Below are positions 42,371-50,125 of a stretch of 64,000 nt of DNA, piece by piece. The notes under the pieces are model-generated. The model searched no databases. It had not been told where the DNA came from and worked only from the letters and a program-made list of their open reading frames with translations. Within the stretch, counting starts at the first letter, position 1, and the number at the start of each line of letters is the position of its first letter. The DNA is from Deferribacteraceae bacterium UBA6793 (GTDB taxonomy: Bacteria; Chrysiogenota; Deferribacteres; Deferribacterales; Geovibrionaceae). A program made the position numbers and the translations under genes. The DNA lies in contig DKFP01000002.1 of the NCBI GenBank assembly GCA_002452405.1, positions 235,635 through 299,634 on the forward strand, read 5' to 3'.

Positions 42371-44147
42371 AAATTTTAACCTGCTGAAGAAACATCTGCG
42401 CCCTCAGCAGGCAAAATCCATTCTATGCTCCTTCGCGCAGGCAACCGGAAATACCCTGGGGTTCCGCATCAGCTCCGGCGGCAGCATACTCTGCCAGCAT
42501 CCGGAAACCCCTGAAAAGGAATTTTCAGCCGCCCGCCCTTTAGAAATAAACAGAGACCGAATCGGTACCCTCTTTGTTTATTCCGGAAGGGACAGTGAAA
42601 CTCTGTGCGGCAATATGGCGGATGCCCTCGCCTGTTCGCTCAACTCCATGATAGACTGCGAACACGCACGCCGCGCCGTATCTGCGGAAACCCTTTCCGC
42701 ATACAGAGAGCTTGCCATGCTCCAGCGCATCGCAGACAGACTTAACCGGGAACTGAAACCATCCGGCATAGGCTCAATTCTCCTCGACGAAACAGGACTC
42801 TCATACGACGGCGGGAAGGTCGGCGTCGTTCTGGAATTTGACAAGAACACCAAAACATACAGCCTGCTGGCACACAGAGGTGAAGATTCCGACAGAATTT
42901 TCAGCTCGTTCATAGACTCCGGCACTTGCATGATATTTGCGAACATGGACAGAGTACAGATCATCAACGATTTCGGTCTGTTCATATCTTCCGGCGGAAA
43001 GAACTTTTATTACAAGTCCGTTATGATCGTGCCTCTCTCTGACGGCACATCGTATATGGGATATATGCTGACAGCCGCACCGGAGGGGGATTTCTATTCT
43101 TCATCCGACAAAAAGAGGATGGATACCATCAGCTCAACGGCGGCAACAGCACTGCACAACGCAATCATGTTCGACGAGCAGAAAATGCTTTTCGACTCAT
43201 TCCTCAATGCTATTGCAACCGCAATCGATGCAAAATCCCCATATACCGCGGGACATTGCAAACGGGTTCCATGGATAGCACACGAGCTTCTGACCGCTGC
43301 CAATGAAACGCAGGCAGGAATTTTCGCAGATTTCACCGCCACGGAAGACGAAATAAACGAGATGAAGGTCGCTGCGCTTCTGCACGATTGCGGAAAGATA
43401 AGCACACCGGAATGGATAATGGATAAATCCCTTAAACTGGAAGGTATTATAAACGGTATTGAGCTCATAAGACTGAAAATGGAGCTTTATAAACTGAATC
43501 TGACGCTGGACGCTTATAAACGGCAGAAAGGTGAGCTCACGGACAGACATGAGCTTTCGTCACTGCTTAAAAAAGCGGACGAACATATGAAAACTCTGGA
43601 AAGCCTGAACAAGGGCGGTGAACACCTCGATGCGAGCGTAACGGCATGGCTGGCGGATATGAGTGATATACGCGTTAAATTTTCCGACGGCAGCGAAATG
43701 CCACTTCTCAATGGTGACGAAGTCGAGAAACTTTCAATAGCAAGAGGCACTCTCACCTCCGCAGAAAGACAGGTCATTGAAGACCACGTCGTTAAAACAG
43801 TAATGATGCTGAGTGAGATAAAATTTCCGGAAAACATGTGCGATGTCATAAACATAGCCGGACTGCACCATGAAAAACTGAACGGCAGCGGGTACCCTTA
43901 CCGGATGAAAGGGGACGAGATACCCATTAGAGCGAGAATAATTGCCATCGCTGACATTTTCGAGGCGCTGACAGCGGAAGACCGCCCTTACAAGAGTCCC
44001 GGAACACTTAGCCGCGCCATTGAGATAATGGGATATATGGTAAAGGACGGACACATCGACGGCAACCTGTACCGCCTGCTACTTGATTCGGGCATACATG
44101 TGAAATACGCGGCACATTTTCTCCCCCCTGCTGCTATGGATATATAA
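42357..44147 (+). CDS. GAF-like / HD-GYP domain phosphodiesterase with a large insert
   Basis: 596 residues from TTG 42357 (GGGGA six bases upstream). The N-terminal 280 residues hold a GAF-like sensor (KVGVVLEFDKNTKTYSLLAH, YKSVMIVPLSDGTSYMGYML). The HD-GYP part starts YTAGHCKRVPWIAHEL near 298, continues LLHDCGKISTPEW near 343 and is interrupted by about 120 residues of helical insert before VIEDHVVKT and GLHHEKLNGSGYPYRMKG. The metal-ligand residues of HD-GYP enzymes are intact, so it should hydrolyse c-di-GMP. No REC of its own, but it overlaps the single REC gene. Last gene of the block. Confidence 0.9.
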   Translation: MDSPENFNLLKKHLRPQQAKSILCSFAQATGNTLGFRISSGGSILCQHPETPEKEFSAARPLEINRDRIGTLFVYSGRDSETLCGNMADALACSLNSMIDCEHARRAVSAETLSAYRELAMLQRIADRLNRELKPSGIGSILLDETGLSYDGGKVGVVLEFDKNTKTYSLLAHRGEDSDRIFSSFIDSGTCMIFANMDRVQIINDFGLFISSGGKNFYYKSVMIVPLSDGTSYMGYMLTAAPEGDFYSSSDKKRMDTISSTAATALHNAIMFDEQKMLFDSFLNAIATAIDAKSPYTAGHCKRVPWIAHELLTAANETQAGIFADFTATEDEINEMKVAALLHDCGKISTPEWIMDKSLKLEGIINGIELIRLKMELYKLNLTLDAYKRQKGELTDRHELSSLLKKADEHMKTLESLNKGGEHLDASVTAWLADMSDIRVKFSDGSEMPLLNGDEVEKLSIARGTLTSAERQVIEDHVVKTVMMLSEIKFPENMCDVINIAGLHHEKLNGSGYPYRMKGDEIPIRARIIAIADIFEALTAEDRPYKSPGTLSRAIEIMGYMVKDGHIDGNLYRLLLDSGIHVKYAAHFLPPAAMDI

Positions 44148-44151
44148 AAAG

Positions 44152-44171
44152 CGGCGCAAAATGCGCCGCCC
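44152..44171. terminator. GC hairpin after the HD-GYP gene (copy 1 of two)
   Basis: GCGGCGCA-AAA-TGCGCCGC with no following T run. A second copy, with 20 bp identical, is at 44355-44374 before the convergent pirin gene, and a REP element lies between. Probably a duplicated convergent terminator. Confidence 0.65.
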
Positions 44172-44206
44172 AGGTTGTTGACAAACTCGGATTTTATTAA
44201 ATCAAT

Positions 44207-44330
44207 GAGACTGCTTCGTCGCTAAGCTCCTCGCAGAGACTGTTTTTTCCTTTCGTCTTTGCGAACACTAGCCGAAGGCTGAATGAGTCCACTTTAAACT
44301 ATTTGTCGAATAAAGCGAAGCAATCTCATA
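44207..44330. repeat. REP-like palindrome, copy 6 (long form), between two GC hairpins
   Basis: Begins GAGACTGCTTCGTCGC and ends AAGCGAAGCAATCTCAT, with CTCCTCGCAGAGAC and TCGTCTTTGCGAACAC in between. Outer arms are inverted. It is the longest copy in the window, in the 230-bp convergent gap between the HD-GYP and pirin genes. Confidence 0.75.
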
Positions 44331-44354
44331 TTTATAAAATTTTGTCATCAGTCT

Positions 44355-44374
44355 GTGCGGCGCAAAATGCGCCG
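44355..44374. terminator. GC hairpin before the pirin gene end (copy 2)
   Basis: The same 20-bp sequence as at 44152-44171 (GCGGCGCA-AAA-TGCGCCGC). It closes the convergent pirin unit. Confidence 0.65.
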
Positions 44375-44380
44375 CCGATA

Positions 44381-45091
44381 TTATTTATCCGGTACCTCTA
44401 TCAAAAGCAGATCCGCATCCGTTTCCGCTCTGAATTTTATTGTGTCGTGCGCGGTGAACGTCGCCTCGTCACGTGTGTTAAGAAGCTCGCCGTCAACGAA
44501 TATTTCGCCATCAACAGACATGATAAACACGCCGTTACCCTTTCTGCGCAGATTATATTCAACCACCTGTCCTTTGCTGAACAAGCCTCGGCACACCCAC
44601 GCATCCTGATGCATCACCAGTCCGCCGTCGGTCGCTTCGCCTGAAACCAATGTAACAAGCCTGCCTCGCTCACTCTCAAGGTCAAATCTGCGCTGGTCGT
44701 ACTCCGGTCTGATATCTTTGTCACGGGTACGTATCCATATCTGGAAAAGTTTCAGCGTCTCGCTGTCCGAAGGGTTATATTCCGAGTGCATAAGCCCCTT
44801 TCCGGCGCTCATTCTCTGCACTTCACCTGCCTTTATCAAGGTCTCATTGTTCATGGTGTCCCCGTGGGCAACAGTGCCTTCTGTCACGATGGTGATTATC
44901 TCCATGTTGTTGTGCGGATGCAGCGGAAAACCTGTTGACGGAGAGATGATGTCGTCGTTAACAACACGCAGTACGCCAAAACCCATCCGCGAAGGATCGA
45001 AATATTCGGCAAAGCTGTAGCTGAAAGCTGATTTCAACCAGCCATGATCCGCCACCCCTCTGTCCTTTGCTCTGTGTATCTTCATTGACAT
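44381..45091 (-). CDS. Pirin family protein
   Basis: 236 residues, bicupin. HPHNNMEIITIVTEGTVAHGD carries the metal-binding histidines; EVQRMSAGKGLMHSEYNPSD and a second cupin (NLRRKGNGVFIMSVDGEIFVDGE) follow. Pirins bind Fe(II) and some have quercetinase activity or act as regulators. Coupled to the upstream MarR gene (1-bp gap to its stop), so probably under its control and possibly induced by aromatic compounds (inference). Confidence 0.92.
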   Translation of the reverse strand: MSMKIHRAKDRGVADHGWLKSAFSYSFAEYFDPSRMGFGVLRVVNDDIISPSTGFPLHPHNNMEIITIVTEGTVAHGDTMNNETLIKAGEVQRMSAGKGLMHSEYNPSDSETLKLFQIWIRTRDKDIRPEYDQRRFDLESERGRLVTLVSGEATDGGLVMHQDAWVCRGLFSKGQVVEYNLRRKGNGVFIMSVDGEIFVDGELLNTRDEATFTAHDTIKFRAETDADLLLIEVPDK

Positions 45092-45092
45092 A

Positions 45093-45551
45093 TCAGCCTC
45101 CTTTCCTGTTCGCCTTCCTCAGTTTTCTCATAATAACGGAAAGCGTATCCTGTTCCTCGTCTGACAGACATCCGAAATAGCCTTCCATGTTCTTAGCATG
45201 TTCAGGGAATATCTCCGCAATTATTCCGCTGCCCTTTTCCGTTATGGAGGCAACGGTTACGCGTCTGTCAGCCTCGGCATTCTTCGTTTCTATAAGTCCT
45301 TTTTCTTTAAGGTTCCTTACAACAACCGTCATGTTTCCGGGGGTGCTTAAAACCAGCCTTGTCAGCTCGCCAACCGTCAGTACGCCCATATGATAAAGAG
45401 CTTCAAGAACACCGAACTGCTGGATTGTCAGCCCCTTTGACTCAATAAACGCGTTCTCTTTGGCACGAACAGCGGAAAATGCTCTGGCAGTCTCAATCCA
45501 TGTGCGCATCGCTCTGTCAGCTTTCGCTCCGTATGTGTGTTTCGCTCTCAT
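45093..45551 (-). CDS. MarR-family transcriptional repressor
   Basis: 152 residues. Winged helix core: FGVLEALYHMGVLTVGELTRLVLSTPGNMTVVVRNLKEKGLI, wing DRRVTVASITEKG and dimerising helices at both ends. Pirin is the next gene. A perfect 24-bp palindrome (45573-45596) just upstream is the likely operator, giving autoregulation. Start behind GGAGAGAAAA. Confidence 0.92.
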   Translation of the reverse strand: MRAKHTYGAKADRAMRTWIETARAFSAVRAKENAFIESKGLTIQQFGVLEALYHMGVLTVGELTRLVLSTPGNMTVVVRNLKEKGLIETKNAEADRRVTVASITEKGSGIIAEIFPEHAKNMEGYFGCLSDEEQDTLSVIMRKLRKANRKGG

Positions 45552-45572
45552 TTTTCTCTCCTATGAGAATGA

Positions 45573-45596
45573 ATATATTACTAATTAGTAATATAT
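45573..45596. promoter_or_regulatory. Perfect 24-bp palindrome, probable MarR operator
   Basis: The sequence reads ATATATTACTAA and its exact reverse complement with no mismatch. It lies 22-45 bp upstream of the MarR start codon, where the promoter -10 region is expected. Perfect AT-rich palindromes of this length are typical MarR sites. Confidence 0.75.
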
Positions 45597-45632
45597 CAAC
45601 GTTTTTTTACAGACATACGGAAACGACTGATA

Positions 45633-45935
45633 TCAATACATTTTAAAGATTATACTGACGACAAGTACAAAGATGATTGCTATGGAATATAAGGTCATAG
45701 CTTTGTTCTTCTCGCTGAGATAGAACAGAAACGCAATGATGATTCCTGTGAAAGGAGTGGCGATGAGCAGAAAAACCGCAAACAGCGCGGTATAGTGGTC
45801 AAGAGGCACGTCGATCTTAAATACATATTTTGTCAACAGCGACAGCACTATAACTGTGGATGCAAGGGTAATGCTGAGTCTGGTGGTAAACGAATATATC
45901 TTTGCTATTCTGCCTTTAAGCACTTCGTCTATCAT
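45633..45935 (-). CDS. DUF1634 membrane protein
   Basis: 100 residues with three hydrophobic helices (LSITLASTVIVLSLLTKYVF, LFAVFLLIATPFTGIIIAFLF and LYSIAIIFVLVVSIIFK). DUF1634 proteins typically follow TSUP permeases. Overlaps the TSUP gene by 4 bp (ATGA), so it is probably its partner subunit. Confidence 0.83.
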   Translation of the reverse strand: MIDEVLKGRIAKIYSFTTRLSITLASTVIVLSLLTKYVFKIDVPLDHYTALFAVFLLIATPFTGIIIAFLFYLSEKNKAMTLYSIAIIFVLVVSIIFKMY

Positions 45936-46750
45936 TTTATCCCCTTATAGAACATCTGCACGGCGATAACAGCCAAAACAACGGCAAACATGATGCGCAG
46001 TCTCTTGTCAGTGACCTTCTGAAACTTTGACGCGCCCAGTCTTGAACCGAAGATAACCCCAAGCACCATAGTTATGGAGGTGACGGGGGAGGATTTGCCG
46101 TAAATGAGGTAAGGGATGCTTCCGGCTGCTGCCGTAAGTCCTATCATATAATTGCTCGTTGCGATGGATACTTTGATAGGTAATCGTGAAACAAGATTCA
46201 TCACCGGAACCTTGATAACTCCGCCGCCGATACCCAGTGAACCGGATGCAAATCCGGCAAACGATGATACCAGCGCAACGACTGGCAGTTTTACAGGCGT
46301 ATAGCTTACCTTTTCGCCCCGTTCCGTATCGTAATACGCATCGGAAAATCTGTTGGTATACGAGTTTTCATAAGTGATGGAATCGGATTTTTTAAAGCTC
46401 TCGCGGACATAGAGCAGTGCAATCAGAAACAGTATCAGCCCGAAGCTGATCTCAAGCAGGTGCTCAGGAGTATGGTTGCCGACCATCCCGCCAACGAAAG
46501 CCGCCAGAACAGTAAGAGTCTCAAGAAAAATGCTGAAACGCAGGTTCACAAAGCCTTTCATTATGTTAACGGGGACAACTGACGTGCTTGTTGAAACGAT
46601 GGTCATAAGTCCCGCTGCAACTGCATAATGCATAGGAACGTCAAAAAACAGTACCAGGACGGGCACTATTATCGAACCGCCGCCGATGCCCAGAAGCGCC
46701 CCGATTATGCCCGTAAAAAAGCCTACGATAAGCAGTAAAATGACTGTCAT
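45932..46750 (-). CDS. TSUP-family (TauE/SafE) anion permease
   Basis: 272 residues, about eight membrane helices, with the paired repeats ALLGIGGGSIIVPVLVLFF near the start and GFASGSLGIGGGVIKVPVM in the second half, the TSUP signature. Members export or import sulfite, sulfonates or related anions. Which anion cannot be read from sequence. Operon with the DUF1634 gene. Confidence 0.88.
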   Translation of the reverse strand: MTVILLLIVGFFTGIIGALLGIGGGSIIVPVLVLFFDVPMHYAVAAGLMTIVSTSTSVVPVNIMKGFVNLRFSIFLETLTVLAAFVGGMVGNHTPEHLLEISFGLILFLIALLYVRESFKKSDSITYENSYTNRFSDAYYDTERGEKVSYTPVKLPVVALVSSFAGFASGSLGIGGGVIKVPVMNLVSRLPIKVSIATSNYMIGLTAAAGSIPYLIYGKSSPVTSITMVLGVIFGSRLGASKFQKVTDKRLRIMFAVVLAVIAVQMFYKGIK

Positions 46751-46788
46751 GATGGGGCATAGTAGCCCCGCAAAATATTCAAGTCAAT

Positions 46789-47619
46789 TCATTTAATTAA
46801 TTCAACCAGACTACTTGCTATTTCATCAATAGTGTACATAGCAGTATTTAAAGCAACTTTATCGACCAACATTGGACTAAAATGTTTAACCTCATCTCTT
46901 GTTACTTTGTGCCATATAGGAAGAACAACCTTTTCACCGTCACTTTCTTTATTAAATAGAGCATCTAATTCCTTTTGAGGCCATTCTTTTTTAAAGAAAG
47001 ATAATGATAACACAACTATTCCATAGCGAGAGTTTGTAAGTCCATTTTCTATAGAGCGCCTTAAACTATCACCAATGGATAGAGAAAATGTATCATACCA
47101 TACTCTTACTCCCTTGTTAACCAGAGCATCAGCCAAAGGTCTAACAAAGTTTTCTTTATCTTCAGATGCGTGCGAAATGAAAAAATCATAATCTAAAACT
47201 TCTTGAGATTTAACATCACTCATCGCTACACGCATATTCGTCATATTGTTCGTTATTGTGCTTTGTATTCTACGATGCTCATCTTCAATTCTTTTATTTA
47301 CTCTACTTCTTTCTATCTCTTCTTCCTTTATTAAATCAGTTCTTAATTTTATAACTTTTGTTTCCTTTTCATTCTTTTTCTTTAACAAGTCACTTGTACG
47401 CTTTTGACATGCATGTATATCATTCATTGCACGTTCTATATCTCGCATTTTTTGTTGTAATGAAGTCATTGATGTTGATTTATTAATTGACGAGCGGATT
47501 TGGTTAATTTTTTTATTTAAATCTAATTCTTTTTTTGTTTCTTCACTTATTTTTTTAACTAAGTCTGCAACATCATTTTGTTCTCTTGATATTGAACTAC
47601 TAATACTAGAAATAGACAT
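46789..47619 (-). CDS. Coiled-coil TIR-domain protein, AT-rich
   Basis: 276 residues. Residues 1-145 are coiled coil rich in Lys, Glu, Arg and Asn (ISEETKKELDLNKKINQIR and onward). The C-terminal half is a TIR domain: DYDFFISHASEDKENFVRPL, KGVRVWYDTFSLSIGDSLRR, SRYGIVVLSLSFFKKEWPQ and KELDAL with the Glu in the position of the NADase catalytic Glu. Bacterial TIR enzymes often cleave NAD+ and act in phage defence, or bind cyclic nucleotides. Base composition is visibly AT-rich, unlike flanking genes, indicating transfer. The start ATG 47619 has GGAGGTGAT directly before it. It lies 57 bp downstream of a WYL regulator on the same strand. Confidence 0.9.
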   Translation of the reverse strand: MSISSISSSISREQNDVADLVKKISEETKKELDLNKKINQIRSSINKSTSMTSLQQKMRDIERAMNDIHACQKRTSDLLKKKNEKETKVIKLRTDLIKEEEIERSRVNKRIEDEHRRIQSTITNNMTNMRVAMSDVKSQEVLDYDFFISHASEDKENFVRPLADALVNKGVRVWYDTFSLSIGDSLRRSIENGLTNSRYGIVVLSLSFFKKEWPQKELDALFNKESDGEKVVLPIWHKVTRDEVKHFSPMLVDKVALNTAMYTIDEIASSLVELIK

Positions 47620-47675
47620 ATCACCTCCGCTCACTAACAGTACGCAATTTGTACATTATATCAACAATCAGATGC

Positions 47676-48608
47676 TTATTCTATTGTATTTTCACAGTAC
47701 TGTATGTTTAAAGATTTTTTCAAAATATCAGCAAAATATGTGCGCATACCCTCCGGCGACTTTATACTGATATGCGGAAGCCATTCAAGGCAGAGTTTAA
47801 CACATTCAAGCTCGGAACCAACTGTAAAACTGAACCGGATGCTAAGGTCGTTATATTCTTCAAGTATCTGCTGGTTAGGAAAAAAGCGCTTACGGCGCAG
47901 ATAATCCGCCATAGGGTGAGTCATGATACATTCAACGGCAGTTTTGCCCGATGCGTCGAAAAAGATGCTCTTTGCCTCGTCAATGGCATTGTCCAGTCCA
48001 TCCGGCACATCATCGTAGAATCTACCCGTTGGTTTTATATCCGATATCAGGTCGAGGCTGAACTTACGCAGTTCGCCGCCCTTGCCCCCGGCAAGATACC
48101 AGAATCCGTCACCGTAAATTATCCTGTACGGTCTGATGGTATAACTTTTGCCGTTTTTGCTGTACAGGAAGGAAATCTCCTGCCTGTTCATGATATACCC
48201 CTCAATTTCGGCGAATATGTCGGCTATTTTGTCGAACTCTATTGAATCCTGTTTAAGAAACCTTACCACGCGCTCTCGCTTTGACGCGGAAATAACCTTT
48301 TTCTTTATTTTGCGTAAAACAGGCGAAAAATCGTTGTTCAGAATGTTTTCAGCATAATCAAAAAGACCGGACAGAACAGCCAGCTCGTCCTGTTTCAGAT
48401 AACTTTCGGACAGCCCGTACTTCTCCGTCATATACCAGCAGTGACGGGCATCGTCATAGCATACTCCGGGCAGATGACTCATTTCCAGCAGATAGCGCTG
48501 TGCCGTGCGCAGGCTTATACCCATATCGTCAGCGACGATAGCCGACGTTACGGTTCTGTTCTCGTTCAGAAGTCTTATGAGGTTGAGCGCGACATAAAGT
48601 TTGTTCAT
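47676..48608 (-). CDS. WYL-domain transcriptional regulator
   Basis: 310 residues. N-terminal HTH (VTSAIVADDMGISLRTAQRYLLEM), central linker, WYL domain at about residues 125-215 with IIYGDGFWYLAGGKGGELRK, and a C-terminal WCX extension. WYL regulators often bind nucleotides or single-stranded DNA and control defence loci (CapW/BrxR class). It is upstream of the TIR gene in one apparent operon. An earlier in-frame start at 48623 would overlap its own putative operator. Two CGACA-N5-TGTCG sites lie in the divergent gap. Confidence 0.9.
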   Translation of the reverse strand: MNKLYVALNLIRLLNENRTVTSAIVADDMGISLRTAQRYLLEMSHLPGVCYDDARHCWYMTEKYGLSESYLKQDELAVLSGLFDYAENILNNDFSPVLRKIKKKVISASKRERVVRFLKQDSIEFDKIADIFAEIEGYIMNRQEISFLYSKNGKSYTIRPYRIIYGDGFWYLAGGKGGELRKFSLDLISDIKPTGRFYDDVPDGLDNAIDEAKSIFFDASGKTAVECIMTHPMADYLRRKRFFPNQQILEEYNDLSIRFSFTVGSELECVKLCLEWLPHISIKSPEGMRTYFADILKKSLNIQYCENTIE

Positions 48609-48624
48609 GGGTGAGTATAACACG

Positions 48625-48641
48625 GCGACAATGATTGTCGC
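48625..48641. promoter_or_regulatory. Operator-like palindrome 1 (GCGACA-N5-TGTCGC)
   Basis: GCGACA-ATGAT-TGTCGC, perfect arms of 6 bp (8 bp if the middle is included), 17 bp before the WYL start. Shares spacing and arms with site 2 at 48715-48729, consistent with one regulator binding both. Confidence 0.6.
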
Positions 48642-48650
48642 TACTAAATT

Positions 48651-48685
48651 GAGACTGCCGCGTCACCCCGTTCCTTGCAGAGACA
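48651..48685. repeat. REP-like element, half copy 7
   Basis: GAGACTGCCGCGTCACCCCGTTCCTTGCAGAGAC matches the 5' half of the family; no second arm. It lies between the two operator-like sites. Confidence 0.55.
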
Positions 48686-48714
48686 CAGAAAATTTGAAAA
48701 CGTCAGACGCTAAA

Positions 48715-48729
48715 CGACACAAACTGTCG
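48715..48729. promoter_or_regulatory. Operator-like palindrome 2 (CGACA-N5-TGTCG)
   Basis: CGACA-CAAAC-TGTCG, same arms and 5-bp spacer as site 1, 37 bp upstream of the 44-residue gene. Suggests co-regulation of the small gene and the WYL-TIR unit. Confidence 0.55.
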
Positions 48730-48765
48730 CTTGAATGTTTTATATTACACCCATAGGAGGAAAAT

Positions 48766-48900
48766 ATGGACAGATATGCGATACACATAACTGTGGTGAT
48801 ATTTTTAGGGTTTCTGGTGCTCTTTGCCGTTAACGGCGGACAGAACGGCGTTCAGTCGCAGACAAAGGAACAGATTGCGCTTGAAACTCTGAGCAGATGA
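48766..48900 (+). CDS. Small single-pass membrane protein (44 residues)
   Basis: ATG 48766 behind a strong TAGGAGGAAAAT Shine-Dalgarno encodes MDRYAIHITVVIFLGFLVLF then a short polar tail (NGGQNGVQSQTKEQ...) and stops at TGA 48898-48900. One membrane helix. It faces the WYL regulator across an operator-bearing gap, and its stop is 1 bp from the convergent def stop. No known family. It is plausible as a small partner of the TIR protein, or an unrelated stress peptide. Confidence 0.7.
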   Translation: MDRYAIHITVVIFLGFLVLFAVNGGQNGVQSQTKEQIALETLSR

Positions 48901-48901
48901 C

Positions 48902-49405
48902 CTATTTGAATTTCTTTCTGCGGAAAAGATCGGTACGCTTTGAAATAACCCTGTCAAGAAACAGAGTACCTTCAAGATGGTCGGTTTCGTGCTGTAAAAG
49001 AACCGCTTCGAAATCCTCTGCCTCGATAACTTTCTGTTCAAGACTCTCGTCCTGATAGCGCAGAAGTATCTTCTTTGCCCGGTTGACGTTTCCGGTGTAG
49101 TCCGGCACGCTCATGCATCCCTCGCGGAACTGAATCATACCCTCCCACTGGATTATCTCCGGGTTGATAAGAACCAGCCTGCCGTGGTTCACCTCGCATT
49201 TGGCGTTTTTCGAGGCGTCCGCAACCACAATGCGCACATTCTCGCCTATTTGTGTGGCGGCTATGCCTGTTGAGTGACCGGAGGACTCCATCGTATCGGT
49301 GAGGTCGGTTATGACCTGTTTTATATAATCGTTAACTTCGACAACGTCTTCCGCGATCTCCTTCAAACGGGGATCAGGATATTTCAAAACTTCTCTGATT
49401 GCCAT
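48902..49405 (-). CDS. def: Peptide deformylase
   Basis: 167 residues. GIAATQIG (motif 1), EGCMSVPDYTG (motif 2 with metal-ligand Cys) and LLQHETDHLEGTLFLDR (motif 3, HExxH). Removes the formyl group of nascent N-terminal Met. The ACT-domain gene stops 3 bp upstream of its start, so the two are co-transcribed. Confidence 0.96.
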   Translation of the reverse strand: MAIREVLKYPDPRLKEIAEDVVEVNDYIKQVITDLTDTMESSGHSTGIAATQIGENVRIVVADASKNAKCEVNHGRLVLINPEIIQWEGMIQFREGCMSVPDYTGNVNRAKKILLRYQDESLEQKVIEAEDFEAVLLQHETDHLEGTLFLDRVISKRTDLFRRKKFK

Positions 49406-49408
49406 ATG

Positions 49409-49948
49409 TTAAAACTCGTATGTTTCTATCTGTCTGATATTTACGTCTGTACCCATTTCTCTGGATATTTTTTTCAGGTCGTCTTCCCAGCCTGTGCCCA
49501 GCATTTTGGGATCGATGATAACCTCAAGCACCATCAGATAGATGGGGCTTTTTTCCGAACCTGCCACCTTGGTTTGCAGGTCAACAATATTTATCTCTCT
49601 GTTCGCGAGATATTCGGCAACCCTGTTCACTATGCCCGGTTTGTCCGAACCGTAAACAGAGATTATGAAGTGCTCGCCGATGGGTTTAACGCCCGCCTCG
49701 CTCATAGCCTGTACATTGAAATCTATGTTCATAGTCTTTTCCAGACCGGAGAATATCTTTTTAACATCGTCCGCGGTTACACCCTCTTTGCTTACGATGA
49801 ATATTGCAGAGAAAAAACCCTGTAGCAGCGTTGAGCTTGAATCCTCTATATTAAAGCTGTTTTCATAGAATATCTTCGACACTGCTGCGACGATACCCGG
49901 TCTGTCCGCCGCGATTAGCGTTACTGCGAAAAGATTTTTCTGAGTCAT
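49409..49948 (-). CDS. Tandem ACT-domain protein (GcvR-like)
   Basis: 179 residues with two ACT folds: LIAADRPGIVAAVSKIFYEN near residue 11 and VYGSDKPGIVNRVAEYLANR near residue 92. This is the GcvR/PurU-type regulatory layout with no catalytic domain. Probably an amino-acid-responsive regulator; glycine for GcvR itself. Operon with def. Confidence 0.85.
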   Translation of the reverse strand: MTQKNLFAVTLIAADRPGIVAAVSKIFYENSFNIEDSSSTLLQGFFSAIFIVSKEGVTADDVKKIFSGLEKTMNIDFNVQAMSEAGVKPIGEHFIISVYGSDKPGIVNRVAEYLANREINIVDLQTKVAGSEKSPIYLMVLEVIIDPKMLGTGWEDDLKKISREMGTDVNIRQIETYEF

Positions 49949-50068
49949 AAAACACCCCGCTGCATTAAATACTTAAATTATTATTGTTATTACTCACCGA
50001 TGTGTCAACTCAATTTTTATTGCGAGCATTTCAGTCGGGTTATATATTCATGATAATTGAGATTGTCC

Positions 50069-50098
50069 TTGATAAACCATACCCGCAGGCAATATAAT
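50069..50098 (+). promoter_or_regulatory. Sigma-70-type promoter of clpC
   Basis: TTGATA at 50069-50074, 18 bp spacer, TATAAT (perfect) at 50093-50098. The ATG is at 50126. No CIRCE or CtsR-like operator seen. Confidence 0.7.
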
Positions 50099-50125
50099 AG
50101 ATTTAACTTATTTAGGGATATTAAC

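Noticed and set aside
46789..47619. CBASS or Thoeris assignment for the TIR gene
   Set aside because: No cyclase, SIR2/TIR partner or cap genes are adjacent; only the general TIR-plus-WYL pairing can be stated.
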